DNA from: Fulvivirga lutea
Lineage (GTDB): Bacteria > Bacteroidota > Bacteroidia > Cytophagales > Cyclobacteriaceae
Reading direction: 5' to 3'
DNA: 64,000 bases
NCBI RefSeq assembly: GCF_017068455.1
Contig: NZ_CP070608.1
Location: forward strand, 1,345,488 to 1,409,487
Under the pieces are notes generated by a model, which saw only the letters and a list, made by a program, of their open reading frames with translations, searched no databases and had not been told where the DNA came from. Positions 8,832-17,418 of the stretch are shown here, piece after piece; the stretch's first letter is position 1; each line of letters opens with the position of its first letter. A program made the translations under genes and the position numbers.

Positions 8832-8915
8832 TGTGAACACCAGCCTTTTTCAGAAGGTAGATTTGCAGTTTACGGAACAAAGCACCGGCCGAGTACCGCA
8901 GATGCACCGCTTTAC
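8832..8915. repeat. 84-bp dispersed repeat, copy B
   Basis: Second copy of the repeat at 5947-6030, same orientation, with 7 differences; its first hairpin is degenerate. It lies in the 330-bp gene-free stretch 8731-9060. Both copies are followed by GCC(A/T)AACTTTA, with about 17 extra bases before it in copy B. Apart from the repeat, that stretch shows nothing recognisable. Confidence 0.75.
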
Positions 8916-9060
8916 CAAGGGTAATTTGAGTGGCCTAACTTTAGCATGTCTGAAAGAAGAAAATACTACCTAGTGCTCGCTATAATCGTTGTAAAATGCT
9001 ATCCTAAAAATATTGGAATAGAACGAAATATTATTGGTTTTTAGCTCTAATTGTCTTTTG

Positions 9061-9594
9061 TTAATTGGTATTTAAGTTATTGATAATATTGTTTTTGTGG
9101 TGTAACACATGATAATTTGTAAAATACATCATTTCTTTGATAGTCAGCATTCCCAAAAGTGGATGGGGAATTCTAAGTGTATTTAATTCCTCTTCTGAAT
9201 ATTGTTCTAAGGTATTTTCTATTTTATTAGTTATTTGAAAAAATTGATTCAACAGGTTTGCTCTTTCGTACCCATTCACTTTTACGGGTAAAAAATTTCC
9301 AAATGCCTTGTAACCCTCCGAAAGTTTGGTTTTATATCGATTTGTTAGTGTGTAATAATCGGATGAAATACCTCTACCTTTTCCAAATTTATTTATGATT
9401 AATTTCTTGTTTGGAAGTATACTTGACAGAGGTTTTATGCTCTTCAAAATATGATCTAACTCTTGCGCTGCACTCCATTTTGTGTTTCTCCCAATTGCAA
9501 ATTCTTCGTTCGTGAGACTATTCAAATATTGGAAAAAATCTAGATGTCGTTGTTTAAATTCTTGAATTAAATCTTCTTTAGTGTAATGCAGCAT
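9061..9594 (-). CDS. DinB family protein
   Basis: A four-helix-bundle protein of the DinB/YfiT putative metal-dependent hydrolase superfamily; 177 residues is the usual length. The metal-site histidines are visible: one in WSAAQELDHILKSI (about residue 48) and two in YHVLHHKNNI (about residues 162-166, pattern HxxxH/HxxHH). Members act as thiol transferases or hydrolases, but most are uncharacterised. No signal peptide. It lies 78 bp downstream of the large permease gene on the same strand and could be on the same transcript, though function gives no link. Confidence 0.85.
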   Translation of the reverse strand: MLHYTKEDLIQEFKQRHLDFFQYLNSLTNEEFAIGRNTKWSAAQELDHILKSIKPLSSILPNKKLIINKFGKGRGISSDYYTLTNRYKTKLSEGYKAFGNFLPVKVNGYERANLLNQFFQITNKIENTLEQYSEEELNTLRIPHPLLGMLTIKEMMYFTNYHVLHHKNNIINNLNTN

Positions 9595-9672
9595 AATTCT
9601 AGGTCAAAGCCGATAAATCCTAATTAGATTAATCACCATTAAATGAGAGAATTAAAGGGGGAAGTATAAACG

Positions 9673-12300
9673 TCATTCAATTCTCAAACCATTGACAGGA
9701 TTTGATTTATTTATTTTTCGGATTTGTGTAGATATAATTAGCAATAATACGAGACTAAGAATCGTAATGGCAATTCCCAAAATCTCGATTGACATTGGTA
9801 AGTGATAACTATAAGTGAAATTTAAGATAAACCTCATAATGTAAAAACTTACGGGTGCGCCAATAACGGTTGCTATAGAAAGTAGAATTACATATTGTTT
9901 CGAGATATTAGAAGTTAGACTCTTAATTCCTGCGCCTAATACCTTGCGAATGCTGAATTCTTTAATGCGCCTAGTGACATTCAGCGTTATGAGGCCATAC
10001 AACCCCATGCTTGCTAATAATATGGCTAGGACTGCAAAAACCTGCCAAACATGAGCGTGGACATCAATTCGCTCATAATAGTTGCCCCATACGTCCTCTT
10101 GATATCCTCCGTCAAATGGTATTTCAGGGTATAATTGAGCCCATATAGCTCGAGCAGCCTCATAAGTCTCTTTTTCGGAACCAGGTCTTACCTTCATTGA
10201 TAAATAATTAAAATTATCTTTTTCGGCTAATTTAAATATTGTGGGCTGAACCTCTTCACCAAAGTTATCGCTATGTACATCCTTTGCCAATCCAATGATG
10301 GTATACTCTACTGAATCAATTTTGAATAACTCATCGATTGGATCAGTGAGACTAAGTTTGTTTACGAAAGTTTCATTGACAATTATTTTTGTTTTATCGC
10401 TTTCAAAATCTTCATTAAAGACACGACCTTTTAGTAAATCTATCCCCATAGTCTCGAAGTAATTGTCCCCTACAGAGAATTGATCTACCTCAAATTGTCG
10501 GTCAGGTTTATTAATTACTATTTGCAGCCGATTTTTCCCCAGATGGTGTTTGGCGCCTGACACTGACAATACATTTGGGTTCTGTTCAAAAAGAGGCTTC
10601 ATTTTTTCAAAGCCTGAATCATCAGGAATTGATATATACAAAACCTGTCGGTTATCATAGCCCCAGCTCCTTTCTGATAAATAATTTGTGTTTAAGGTGA
10701 ATGTAACTGCAGCTGTTATAAAAATATATGCAAGTATCAGCTGAAAACCCAGCAGTAATTTTGTCAACCTGTTTTTGCTTCCAAATTTTACAGACCCTTT
10801 GAGTATTCCGGTTATCTTAAGTGAAGAAATATAAAAAGCGGGATAACTTCCTGATAGTATTGCTGTGAATAACAGGACAGCGGGTAGGTATATCCATAAA
10901 GTTGGGTCGATAAAAGTGAACCCCATGTTAAAGCCGTTGATCTCTTCAAACCATGGAATAAACAGAACGGCTCCTAATAGTACTCCAAAAGCTAGCGCAA
11001 AAGAGGTAATAACTATATTTTCTGTCAGGAATTGTACAATGACTACCTTACGAGAAGCCCCGACAGTCTTTCGAACTCCTATTTCTTTAAGCCGCCTAGT
11101 TGCAGATACAATTGCGATATTAACGTAATTCAAGCATGCCAGAAGAAGCATCGCACCGGCAATGAAGGATAAAAAATAACTAGCTTCTATATTGCTCTTG
11201 GAGCCTCTGACAATCCTATCTCTTATGTTGTGTGAATTTAAATGTAAAGTGGTTAATGGTTCGAACCCGAAAGAAGCAATCACCCACTCTTCATTAACAG
11301 CACTGTTGTGAAAATGCTTGTATTTCTCCATTCGTTGCTGAATAGATGAAATGTTGCTGGGGTCATCTACCTGTATTAAAGTGGCATCCAGTGTTTCATT
11401 CCAGTCTTGGAAATCATATTCAGGAGATGAATTTCTGAGGTTCTCAATATTAACCAGGAAATTAAAACTAATCGTCCGAGACTCGGGGAACTTTTTAGCC
11501 ACACCAGAAACTTTAAATACCTTACTCGTGGTTTCATCAAATTTTAATTTTATATCACGTCCTATAGGATTGTCTCCTCCAAAATACTTGATGGACATAT
11601 TTTCACTTAAAATGATGCTATTTATATCGTTTAATGAACTGGATGTTCCCCATTTCATTGGAAAGGTGAGCATCTCAAGAAAATCGGAATCTGTAAATCG
11701 CACTGTTTCATGAAAAACATTGTCTTCAAGTTTTAGTATAACATTCCTATCTTCAATTCTTGAGACCTTTTCAATATTTGTAAAATCATTTTTGAGCATT
11801 TCAGCAAGTGGCTCAGGAGACTTGCCAAACTGTTGTAACGAACCATCGCGATCGGAAAAAAATGTAACAAGATATACTTTATCTTTATTTTCATGAAACT
11901 GATCTGTTTTATAAACAAACTGAATATAGGCATAAACGAAAATGACAAGACCTATTCCTACAGACAATCCGAATAGGTTTATGAATGAATTTAAAGGGTT
12001 TCGCATCAGATTTCTGATGGCAACTTTTGAGTAGTTTTTGAACATAGCTGCTTGTATTAATGATTTAAGTGTAGTTCTAGATTTTATATTTGAAAATTCT
12101 TCATCGGCCATAGGACTGATTTCTCCAAATTCGGAAACCGCCAAATCAAAAGCCTCTTTTTTATTGTATCCTCGAGCTTCGAGATCATCAATATGATCTC
12201 TGATATGTAATTCCATTTCCAGGATTGTACCATCATCAAAAGCTCGATGTTTTCTAAAAGATCTGAGCCAGGTTTTTATAGCTTTATCAATATCAAACAT
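9673..12300 (-). CDS. MacB/FtsX-type ABC transporter permease with PadR-linked prefix domain
   Basis: 875 residues. An N-terminal cytoplasmic helical domain (about 1-70, beginning MFDIDKAIKTWLRSFRKHRA) is the permease prefix found in proteins encoded next to PadR repressors. Then come a membrane helix (about 98-120), a periplasmic MacB-like core, a first FtsX domain (about 370-495, with the RRLKEIGVRKTVGASR motif), a second periplasmic core and a second FtsX domain (about 755-870, RRIKEFSIRKVLGAG). This type VII ABC architecture moves or senses substrates on the periplasmic side rather than pumping across the membrane. No ATPase gene is adjacent, so one must be supplied from elsewhere. The PadR gene is 4 bp upstream. 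Confidence 0.92.
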   Translation of the reverse strand: MFDIDKAIKTWLRSFRKHRAFDDGTILEMELHIRDHIDDLEARGYNKKEAFDLAVSEFGEISPMADEEFSNIKSRTTLKSLIQAAMFKNYSKVAIRNLMRNPLNSFINLFGLSVGIGLVIFVYAYIQFVYKTDQFHENKDKVYLVTFFSDRDGSLQQFGKSPEPLAEMLKNDFTNIEKVSRIEDRNVILKLEDNVFHETVRFTDSDFLEMLTFPMKWGTSSSLNDINSIILSENMSIKYFGGDNPIGRDIKLKFDETTSKVFKVSGVAKKFPESRTISFNFLVNIENLRNSSPEYDFQDWNETLDATLIQVDDPSNISSIQQRMEKYKHFHNSAVNEEWVIASFGFEPLTTLHLNSHNIRDRIVRGSKSNIEASYFLSFIAGAMLLLACLNYVNIAIVSATRRLKEIGVRKTVGASRKVVIVQFLTENIVITSFALAFGVLLGAVLFIPWFEEINGFNMGFTFIDPTLWIYLPAVLLFTAILSGSYPAFYISSLKITGILKGSVKFGSKNRLTKLLLGFQLILAYIFITAAVTFTLNTNYLSERSWGYDNRQVLYISIPDDSGFEKMKPLFEQNPNVLSVSGAKHHLGKNRLQIVINKPDRQFEVDQFSVGDNYFETMGIDLLKGRVFNEDFESDKTKIIVNETFVNKLSLTDPIDELFKIDSVEYTIIGLAKDVHSDNFGEEVQPTIFKLAEKDNFNYLSMKVRPGSEKETYEAARAIWAQLYPEIPFDGGYQEDVWGNYYERIDVHAHVWQVFAVLAILLASMGLYGLITLNVTRRIKEFSIRKVLGAGIKSLTSNISKQYVILLSIATVIGAPVSFYIMRFILNFTYSYHLPMSIEILGIAITILSLVLLLIISTQIRKINKSNPVNGLRIE

Positions 12301-12304
12301 GAGT

Positions 12305-12643
12305 CTAATTGGTACTTTGTTTCACATTCCACAGCTGGTCTAGCACAGCATTTACTTGTTGCCATTGCTGTTTTTCTTCTACAAGAGATTGCTTGCCTGT
12401 TTCTGTGATTTCATAGTACTTTCTCGGTCTTGTATCGTCTTCCATAGACCAGTTTGATTTTATCAGACCTTCTTTTTCAAGACGGTGAAGCACAGGATAA
12501 AGCATGCCGTCCGAATACTCCATTTTACCTTCAGATATCTCTTTAATTTTTTTAATGATCAAATAGCCATAGCTGTTACCCTGCTTTAGAATTCCAAGAA
12601 TTATAGGCTTTGTAGAAGCTGCTGTTAAGTTTTTAGATATCAT
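12305..12643 (-). CDS. PadR family transcriptional regulator
   Basis: A 112-residue winged-helix repressor with the family core: ILGILKQGNSYGYLIIKKI near residues 18-36 and the wing MEYSDGMLYPVLHRLEKEGL near 41-60, followed by RPRKYYEITETGK. It lacks the long C-terminal dimerisation domain of classical PadR, as is usual for the short subgroup paired with permeases. It is followed 4 bp later by the large permease gene, so they form one operon. A perfect 7-bp inverted repeat at 12671-12688, 28 bp before the start codon, is the obvious candidate operator. The inducing ligand is unknown. Confidence 0.93.
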   Translation of the reverse strand: MISKNLTAASTKPIILGILKQGNSYGYLIIKKIKEISEGKMEYSDGMLYPVLHRLEKEGLIKSNWSMEDDTRPRKYYEITETGKQSLVEEKQQWQQVNAVLDQLWNVKQSTN

Positions 12644-12670
12644 ACAATTGATAATGTTAGTTACTTAATA

Positions 12671-12688
12671 TTTCTATATACATAGAAA
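12671..12688. promoter_or_regulatory. Candidate PadR operator
   Basis: Perfect inverted repeat TTTCTAT-ATAC-ATAGAAA directly upstream of the PadR gene (start 12643). PadR proteins typically bind AT-rich palindromes of this kind in their own promoter. Autoregulation is inferred from position and symmetry. Confidence 0.5.
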
Positions 12689-12991
12689 CACAAAGTATTA
12701 CGAACGGATTAATATAAGGTTGCATATTGAGAGTTTTTTTTACTAAATAGATGTTCGTTTTCCATCAAATTAGGAGGGAATTAGTACTTAATAAGTGACA
12801 ACGATGGTGGTGACAATAATTGGTTAATTTGTAAGCATAGTTTACACACTACGTGCAGCAATCAATTGACGTCTTGCTTAGTATTTTAATGATCACGCCT
12901 TTCACATTCTTGATAAGAATGTATGAATCGAATCTAATGTAATTCTAAAATTTCGGATAATTATTTGTTGTAGGTTGACAAGATAGATCGG
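12689..12991. other. Gene-free stretch
   Basis: About 300 bp between the PadR operator and the end of the beta-lactamase gene. It must hold the PadR-permease promoter and the end of the beta-lactamase transcript, but I see no strong hairpin terminator, small gene or repeat in it. Confidence 0.5.
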
Positions 12992-13891
12992 TCATTGGGT
13001 ATTAAAATAGTCCCACGCTGATTTAGAAATATCAGCTATAATTTTCTCGTTTGTTTCTAATTCTTCAAGTGATTCGGTAATAAATATGCTTATTATATAA
13101 TACTTACCATCCGGAAGGAAAATTATTCCAATGTCGTTTACAGCAGCAGTAATACCTGATTCTTTATTTTTACCTGACCATCCAGTCTTATGAGCAACAA
13201 TTGTTTTTTCAGGTAATTGTCCTCTTAGTCTGTATTTTCCTGTTTTAGTTTCTTTCAATATGTTCCATATGAAGTCATAATTTCTTTTTGACAACAGGCC
13301 CTTTTTATTTTCATAGAACGTTATTAGTATTTTGTTTGCTTCTTTTGGTGTTGTCCAATTTAGAAACTGTAACTCCCAATTATTTTGCATTGTCTCTTCA
13401 TTAATTTTAACTGAAAAATCATTAAAGCCAAGACTCGAGAAATAATTTGTAACGACATGGGGGCCTCCGAGGAGTTTTAAAAGAACATCGCAACCCACAT
13501 TGTCACTCAAGGCAACTGTGTATTCTATTATTTTTGAAACAGAAAGAGTAACACCTTCAGGGTATTTAGTGCGTATTGGACTCCATAGGCCAGGTAATAA
13601 CTCATTTTTAGTAATTTCTATTTTCTGATTATGAGATAAATTACCTTTGTCTATTTCATTTAGAACAGTTAACGCAATTGGTAACTTGAATACGCTTTGC
13701 ATTGGAAAATGTCCTTTACCATTTATACTAAGTGAATCCTTTATATCGATACCATTGATAACAACACCAACCAGAGCATTCTTTACATTTATAATTCTGA
13801 CAATATCCTGTCTTAATGTTTCAATTGTTTGAGAATTTCCTTGAACAAAGAATGTAAAGAGGATTAACAGAGAAAAATATATTTTCTTCAC
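12992..13891 (-). CDS. bla: Class A beta-lactamase, A2-like
   Basis: A periplasmic serine beta-lactamase that hydrolyses the beta-lactam ring. Motifs in order: MQSVFKLP (SxxK nucleophile), ALSDN (SDN loop), INEETM followed by FLNWTTPKEA (omega-loop Glu and the NWTTPK segment typical of subclass A2 enzymes such as PER, VEB, CepA and CfxA), and AHKTGWSG (KTG). The frame extends upstream into the AraC gene to 13999, but a GTG at 13891 begins a normal signal peptide (KKIYFSLLILFTFFVQGNSQ) and lies 10 bp after the AraC stop, so it is preferred; the product is 299 residues. It is possibly cotranscribed with the AraC gene. Penicillin or cephalosporin resistance is likely but spectrum is not predictable. 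Confidence 0.92.
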   Translation of the reverse strand: MKKIYFSLLILFTFFVQGNSQTIETLRQDIVRIINVKNALVGVVINGIDIKDSLSINGKGHFPMQSVFKLPIALTVLNEIDKGNLSHNQKIEITKNELLPGLWSPIRTKYPEGVTLSVSKIIEYTVALSDNVGCDVLLKLLGGPHVVTNYFSSLGFNDFSVKINEETMQNNWELQFLNWTTPKEANKILITFYENKKGLLSKRNYDFIWNILKETKTGKYRLRGQLPEKTIVAHKTGWSGKNKESGITAAVNDIGIIFLPDGKYYIISIFITESLEELETNEKIIADISKSAWDYFNTQ

Positions 13892-13901
13892 TCTTTTAAT
13901 T

Positions 13902-14885
13902 TTAATTGACCTTCCATGATTTAGCTGCATGTAAATAAGCACTTGAATCAGAGTAGCCGAGGATAAATGCAACATCTTTGGTTTTAAGGTGTTTTTCATT
14001 TATTAAATATGTTGCCAGCTCTTTTTTAATAGTATTGGTTATACTTCTAAAGGAGCTCCCCTCTTTGGTAAGCATTCTTTGTATTGTACGCCTACTATAA
14101 GGCATTTGCTCTTGGACTTGCTTGAAATTTGGTATTTCTGGTGAGCACATATTTAGAGCAATATTCCGAATCTGATAAGCAAATTGGTTGCTATGGTACG
14201 CATTGGAGTTTAACATGGAAAGAAATTTGGGAAGTAATAATTCTATTTCCTTTACTCTGGTGCTATTTATTTCAGTAGATAGAAGCTCAGCCGGCATAGA
14301 TAATTGATGATGATCATGATATTGGGTTTTGCCATTTAGTATTTCTTCAAATACTTTTCTATTCTTATGCGGTAAACTAATCATTGGCTCAAAACCATCT
14401 GGCAGCATTAACTGAAGTTCTCTGAACATTATGGCTATTACCATATCTAAAATCTGAGACCTTAACGAATGATCTTCAATATTACTTTCAAGTCGTAAAT
14501 AGTAGCTACCATTAGATTCAACCGTTTTTAAACTTACAATAGGAAATTTATACTTTAGATAGTTTTGAAGAATTAAAACAGCTTGTTCAATACTCGATGT
14601 ATTCAATGATATTTCAAGTATTAGGCCTAGTGCTCCCAAGTTTAAAAAGCTTCCGAAATTTAATCCTATGTATTCCTTATCCGAGCGGTTAATAACATGC
14701 TTGAAGGCGGCCAAGTAATCCTCGGCATCAACATAAGCTTCATGGTCCAAAAGATCAATATTTAGATTTTTCATCTTTTCGGAAAATACAACAACATCAA
14801 TATTTTGATATGAAGCATAAACCAAAAGGTTGTGCATGTAGGGTGCTGAAATTTTCATTTTATAAAGTTCAATAATCTGGCGCAA
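13902..14885 (-). CDS. AraC family transcriptional regulator (OruR/arabinose-binding type)
   Basis: 327 residues (318 if started at the later ATG at 14858). The N-terminal ~190 residues form the ligand-sensing domain typical of OruR/ArgR-like AraC members (GLNFGSFLNLGALGLILEIS). The HTH domain follows from about 225, with MPYSRRTIQRMLTKEGSSFR and the second HTH KTKDVAFILGYSDSSAYLHA. The protein stops at AAKSWKVN, right after the recognition helix; the usual last dozen residues (G-x-T/S-P-x-x-Y-R) are missing, which may be a natural end or a recent truncation. The beta-lactamase gene follows 10 bp later; the SRPBCC gene is divergent upstream. Confidence 0.85.
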   Translation of the reverse strand: MRQIIELYKMKISAPYMHNLLVYASYQNIDVVVFSEKMKNLNIDLLDHEAYVDAEDYLAAFKHVINRSDKEYIGLNFGSFLNLGALGLILEISLNTSSIEQAVLILQNYLKYKFPIVSLKTVESNGSYYLRLESNIEDHSLRSQILDMVIAIMFRELQLMLPDGFEPMISLPHKNRKVFEEILNGKTQYHDHHQLSMPAELLSTEINSTRVKEIELLLPKFLSMLNSNAYHSNQFAYQIRNIALNMCSPEIPNFKQVQEQMPYSRRTIQRMLTKEGSSFRSITNTIKKELATYLINEKHLKTKDVAFILGYSDSSAYLHAAKSWKVN

Positions 14886-14962
14886 AGTATCAATAATTTA
14901 AATGTTGTATCTGATAATTTCACTCCAACAATAATTTTCACTTTATCAACAACTTTAAGAAA

Positions 14963-15793
14963 ATGAATACTTTACAAAAATTTTTAGCAGCAAATGCCTT
15001 ATTCTCTACTGCCATTGGAGTTGAATTACTCCTATTTCAAGAAGAAGTGGAACAACTTTTTGGACTTCCTCATTCAAACTTCTTTTTCATATTAGGAATA
15101 CTTTTATTGGTCTTTGCTCTTACTCTGGTTGTAGAAATAATAAAACAACGCGCGTTGCCTGTTTTATGGATAATAGTACAAGATGTACTCTGGGTAGTTG
15201 CGAGCATTATTATATTAATTTGGGATCCTTATAACATAACATTTGAAGGCAATATAGCCATAGCCGCTGTGGCAGCGGTAGTAACAGTTGTAGCTGTAGG
15301 ACAATCTAAAGGTTTGGCAAGAATGGATGAAGGCAGCCAAAGAGGGATGAAAATATTCAGATTTAGTAGAAAAGTTAAAGGAAGTAAATCAAAAATATGG
15401 GAGGTAATATCTGATGTAGGAAATTATCATAAGGTTGCACCAAATATAGACGGTGCCAAAATAGTATCTGGAGAAAAAGAAGGGTTAGTAAGGCAATGTA
15501 CGCATAAAGGTGATTCATGGACTGAAACATGCACTTTATGGCAAGATGAAAGGCAATATTCTTTTAAGGTTAATACTAATGCACCAGATTACCCTTACCC
15601 ACTAAAAACTTTAAGCGGAACATGGAAAATTGATGAAAATCTTAATCATGAGAAGGAGATTATTATGGTTTTTGAGTTTGAATATAAAAAGCCCATACAT
15701 AATGTTGTGTTGCACCCATTAATGAAATATCAATTCACGAAAGTTTGTGAAGAACTTTTGGATAAATGGCAGGAAATGATTGAGAAGAAATAA
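14963..15793 (+). CDS. Four-helix membrane protein fused to SRPBCC domain
   Basis: 276 residues. The N-terminal half has four hydrophobic helices (about residues 8-25, 38-58, 66-86 and 91-112; for example FFFILGILLLVFALTLVVEI). The C-terminal half (about 128-270) is a START/SRPBCC ligand-binding domain beginning FSRKVKGSKSKIWEVISDVG, with the usual helix-grip features and a closing long helix. SRPBCC domains bind hydrophobic ligands or act as cyclases. It is divergent from the AraC regulator (77 bp gap) and followed 15 bp later by a VOC gene, so AraC may control both. The role is unknown. Confidence 0.82.
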   Translation: MNTLQKFLAANALFSTAIGVELLLFQEEVEQLFGLPHSNFFFILGILLLVFALTLVVEIIKQRALPVLWIIVQDVLWVVASIIILIWDPYNITFEGNIAIAAVAAVVTVVAVGQSKGLARMDEGSQRGMKIFRFSRKVKGSKSKIWEVISDVGNYHKVAPNIDGAKIVSGEKEGLVRQCTHKGDSWTETCTLWQDERQYSFKVNTNAPDYPYPLKTLSGTWKIDENLNHEKEIIMVFEFEYKKPIHNVVLHPLMKYQFTKVCEELLDKWQEMIEKK

Positions 15794-15808
15794 TTCAAAA
15801 TATGTGTT

Positions 15809-16216
15809 ATGAAGTTAGGCTTAAGCATGGTAACATTAGGAGTAAGAGATTTGCGAGCCTCCATAAAATTTTATCATGAAGGGTTAGGACTACCCATTCT
15901 AGAGTCTCCTCCGGGAGCGGCATTATTACAACTCAATGGCAAGTGGATTGAAATTTCAATTGTAAGCCACATTGTTCAAGAGGCAGGAATGAAACCTGAT
16001 TGCTCAGGTTATAGTGGTATTAATTTGACCTATACTGTTTCATCTGAACAGAGAGTTTTTGAAATCTTAAGTAGAGCCAAAGAAGCAGGGGGAGATTTGG
16101 TAAAAAAAGCACACAAAGCAGAATGGGGTGGTTGTCATGGTTATTTTATGGACTTAGATAAACACTTGTGGGAAGTAGTTTATAATCCATTTAATTGGCT
16201 TGGCGGTAAAGGTTAG
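15809..16216 (+). CDS. VOC family protein (glyoxalase/bleomycin resistance fold)
   Basis: 135 residues with two beta-alpha-beta-beta-beta modules: MVTLGVRDLRASIKFYHEGL at the N-terminus and GYFMDLDKHLWEVVYNP at the C-terminus, the latter carrying the metal-ligand Glu (WEVVYNP). The family includes glyoxalase I, dioxygenases and antibiotic-binding proteins. The pattern DLDKHLWEVVYNPF is typical of the uncharacterised VOC group annotated as lactoylglutathione lyase-related. It lies 15 bp after the SRPBCC gene and is probably in the same operon. Confidence 0.9.
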   Translation: MKLGLSMVTLGVRDLRASIKFYHEGLGLPILESPPGAALLQLNGKWIEISIVSHIVQEAGMKPDCSGYSGINLTYTVSSEQRVFEILSRAKEAGGDLVKKAHKAEWGGCHGYFMDLDKHLWEVVYNPFNWLGGKG

Positions 16217-16617
16217 AGAATAGAAATGCTTGATTAATTTGTAACAGGCCAAAGGGATTCAGGTTTAGAGTTTACAATGGCCGACTCTTTGCGATCTTCA
16301 AGTTCAGAAAAGAAATCGTAACCTGTTACTTTTTTTAAATATCTTGGATTCGCTAAACCAAATCACTTTAAATTTTAACGAATTTTGTCAAATTAGTTGT
16401 TAGTGTTTGCGTTATGACTAATTCGCACAACTCATCTCAACCAATAAGGTAGTGTTAATTCATTAATTTAAACTACTAAAGAGCAAATAATAATCTTGTG
16501 TGGGATTAAAAAATATTCTTGTTTTTTTTCTTAGACTTCAGCAAAATTACATAGCTAACCAATGCCGGTGCACCTACGACTCATACCATTATGTTTCAAA
16601 TTCTTCATTTTGTGATA
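16217..16617. other. Gene-free stretch between convergent genes
   Basis: About 400 bp between the converging VOC gene and the 259-residue membrane protein gene. Only very short open frames are present. No strong hairpin, repeat or RNA gene is evident. Confidence 0.5.
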
Positions 16618-17397
16618 TTATTTTAACTTACTTACTACGCCACCATCTTCGCCAATGAAGTGAATCCCGGCATTACCACTCTTCTCTACAAACAACTTCA
16701 TTCTAACTCTCCCTTCACCATCATACAAGTTAATTACAGCATCATCTTGTTCATTTTTCTCTATAGAAACGCGAGACTTTAGTTGCCATATTTCTTCAAA
16801 TCGTTTGGGGTTACTTTTTTTAAATTCTGAGATCTTGTTGGCTAGGATATCCTCACTGTCGTTTGGAGACACACCCATTTCACTTAGTGCATCCAGAATG
16901 TGTATTTGTGGTCGCTGGTGTATGTAAAATCCTGTGCGAGAGATAGAATCGTTTTTGATAAAATGACTAACTGTTACAACCTCATCCTGATGGTTACCGT
17001 CAAATGCTAAATGCCTTATCCCTTGTTGCCATTCCGAATTAAGACTATTTGAAAACGCCATTCCACCTACTTCATCACCCTCACCGTCAAAAAATATGAT
17101 GTTTGGGGTATTTCTATTTGACACTCCCTTAAGTTCAATATTGTCGAATGTTGGGTTTGGAGAAGTCTGAGAGTTTGATAAACTTATGGCCAATTTATCA
17201 TCATTCTCTATGATATCAACTCTCTGAGCCTTAATATAGCTGATGTTTAATGTGTCCTGATTATTGAGTGATTTATATCCACTATTGGAAGCACCACCAA
17301 GACCTAAATAAACTAAAATGCCAGCTAGTACCGCTGTATTTACAATTGAATATATTTTTAACCAATTCAGTTGTCTTGTGATTCTTTTTAATTCCAT
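16618..17397 (-). CDS. Membrane-anchored protein of unknown function
   Basis: 259 residues. One N-terminal membrane helix (LKIYSIVNTAVLAGILVYLGL, about residues 13-33) with positively charged residues before it predicts a signal anchor with the rest outside the cytoplasm. The exported part has repeated short beta segments containing 'F(F)DGEGDEVGGM' and 'NLYDGEGRVRMKLFVEKSG', two internal copies of a DGEG-type motif near residues 105 and 225. I do not recognise the family, though proteins with this 'D/LYDGxGxxRxxL' pattern occur in Bacteroidetes. A GNAT gene lies 21 bp upstream on the same strand. Confidence 0.7.
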   Translation of the reverse strand: MELKRITRQLNWLKIYSIVNTAVLAGILVYLGLGGASNSGYKSLNNQDTLNISYIKAQRVDIIENDDKLAISLSNSQTSPNPTFDNIELKGVSNRNTPNIIFFDGEGDEVGGMAFSNSLNSEWQQGIRHLAFDGNHQDEVVTVSHFIKNDSISRTGFYIHQRPQIHILDALSEMGVSPNDSEDILANKISEFKKSNPKRFEEIWQLKSRVSIEKNEQDDAVINLYDGEGRVRMKLFVEKSGNAGIHFIGEDGGVVSKLK

Positions 17398-17418
17398 TTT
17401 AATTTTTATTTATTGAAT

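Noticed and set aside
5947-8915. 84-bp repeats as integron attC sites
   Set aside because: Copy B has GCCTAAC near one end, which looked like an attC box, but it lies at the wrong end and orientation for R'' and R' boxes, the other end has no matching GTTRRRY, and the bracketed genes are an operon and not single-gene cassettes.
13892-13999. Longer N-terminus of the beta-lactamase
   Set aside because: It would overlap the AraC gene and put the signal peptide 36 residues in; GTG at 13891 is preferred.
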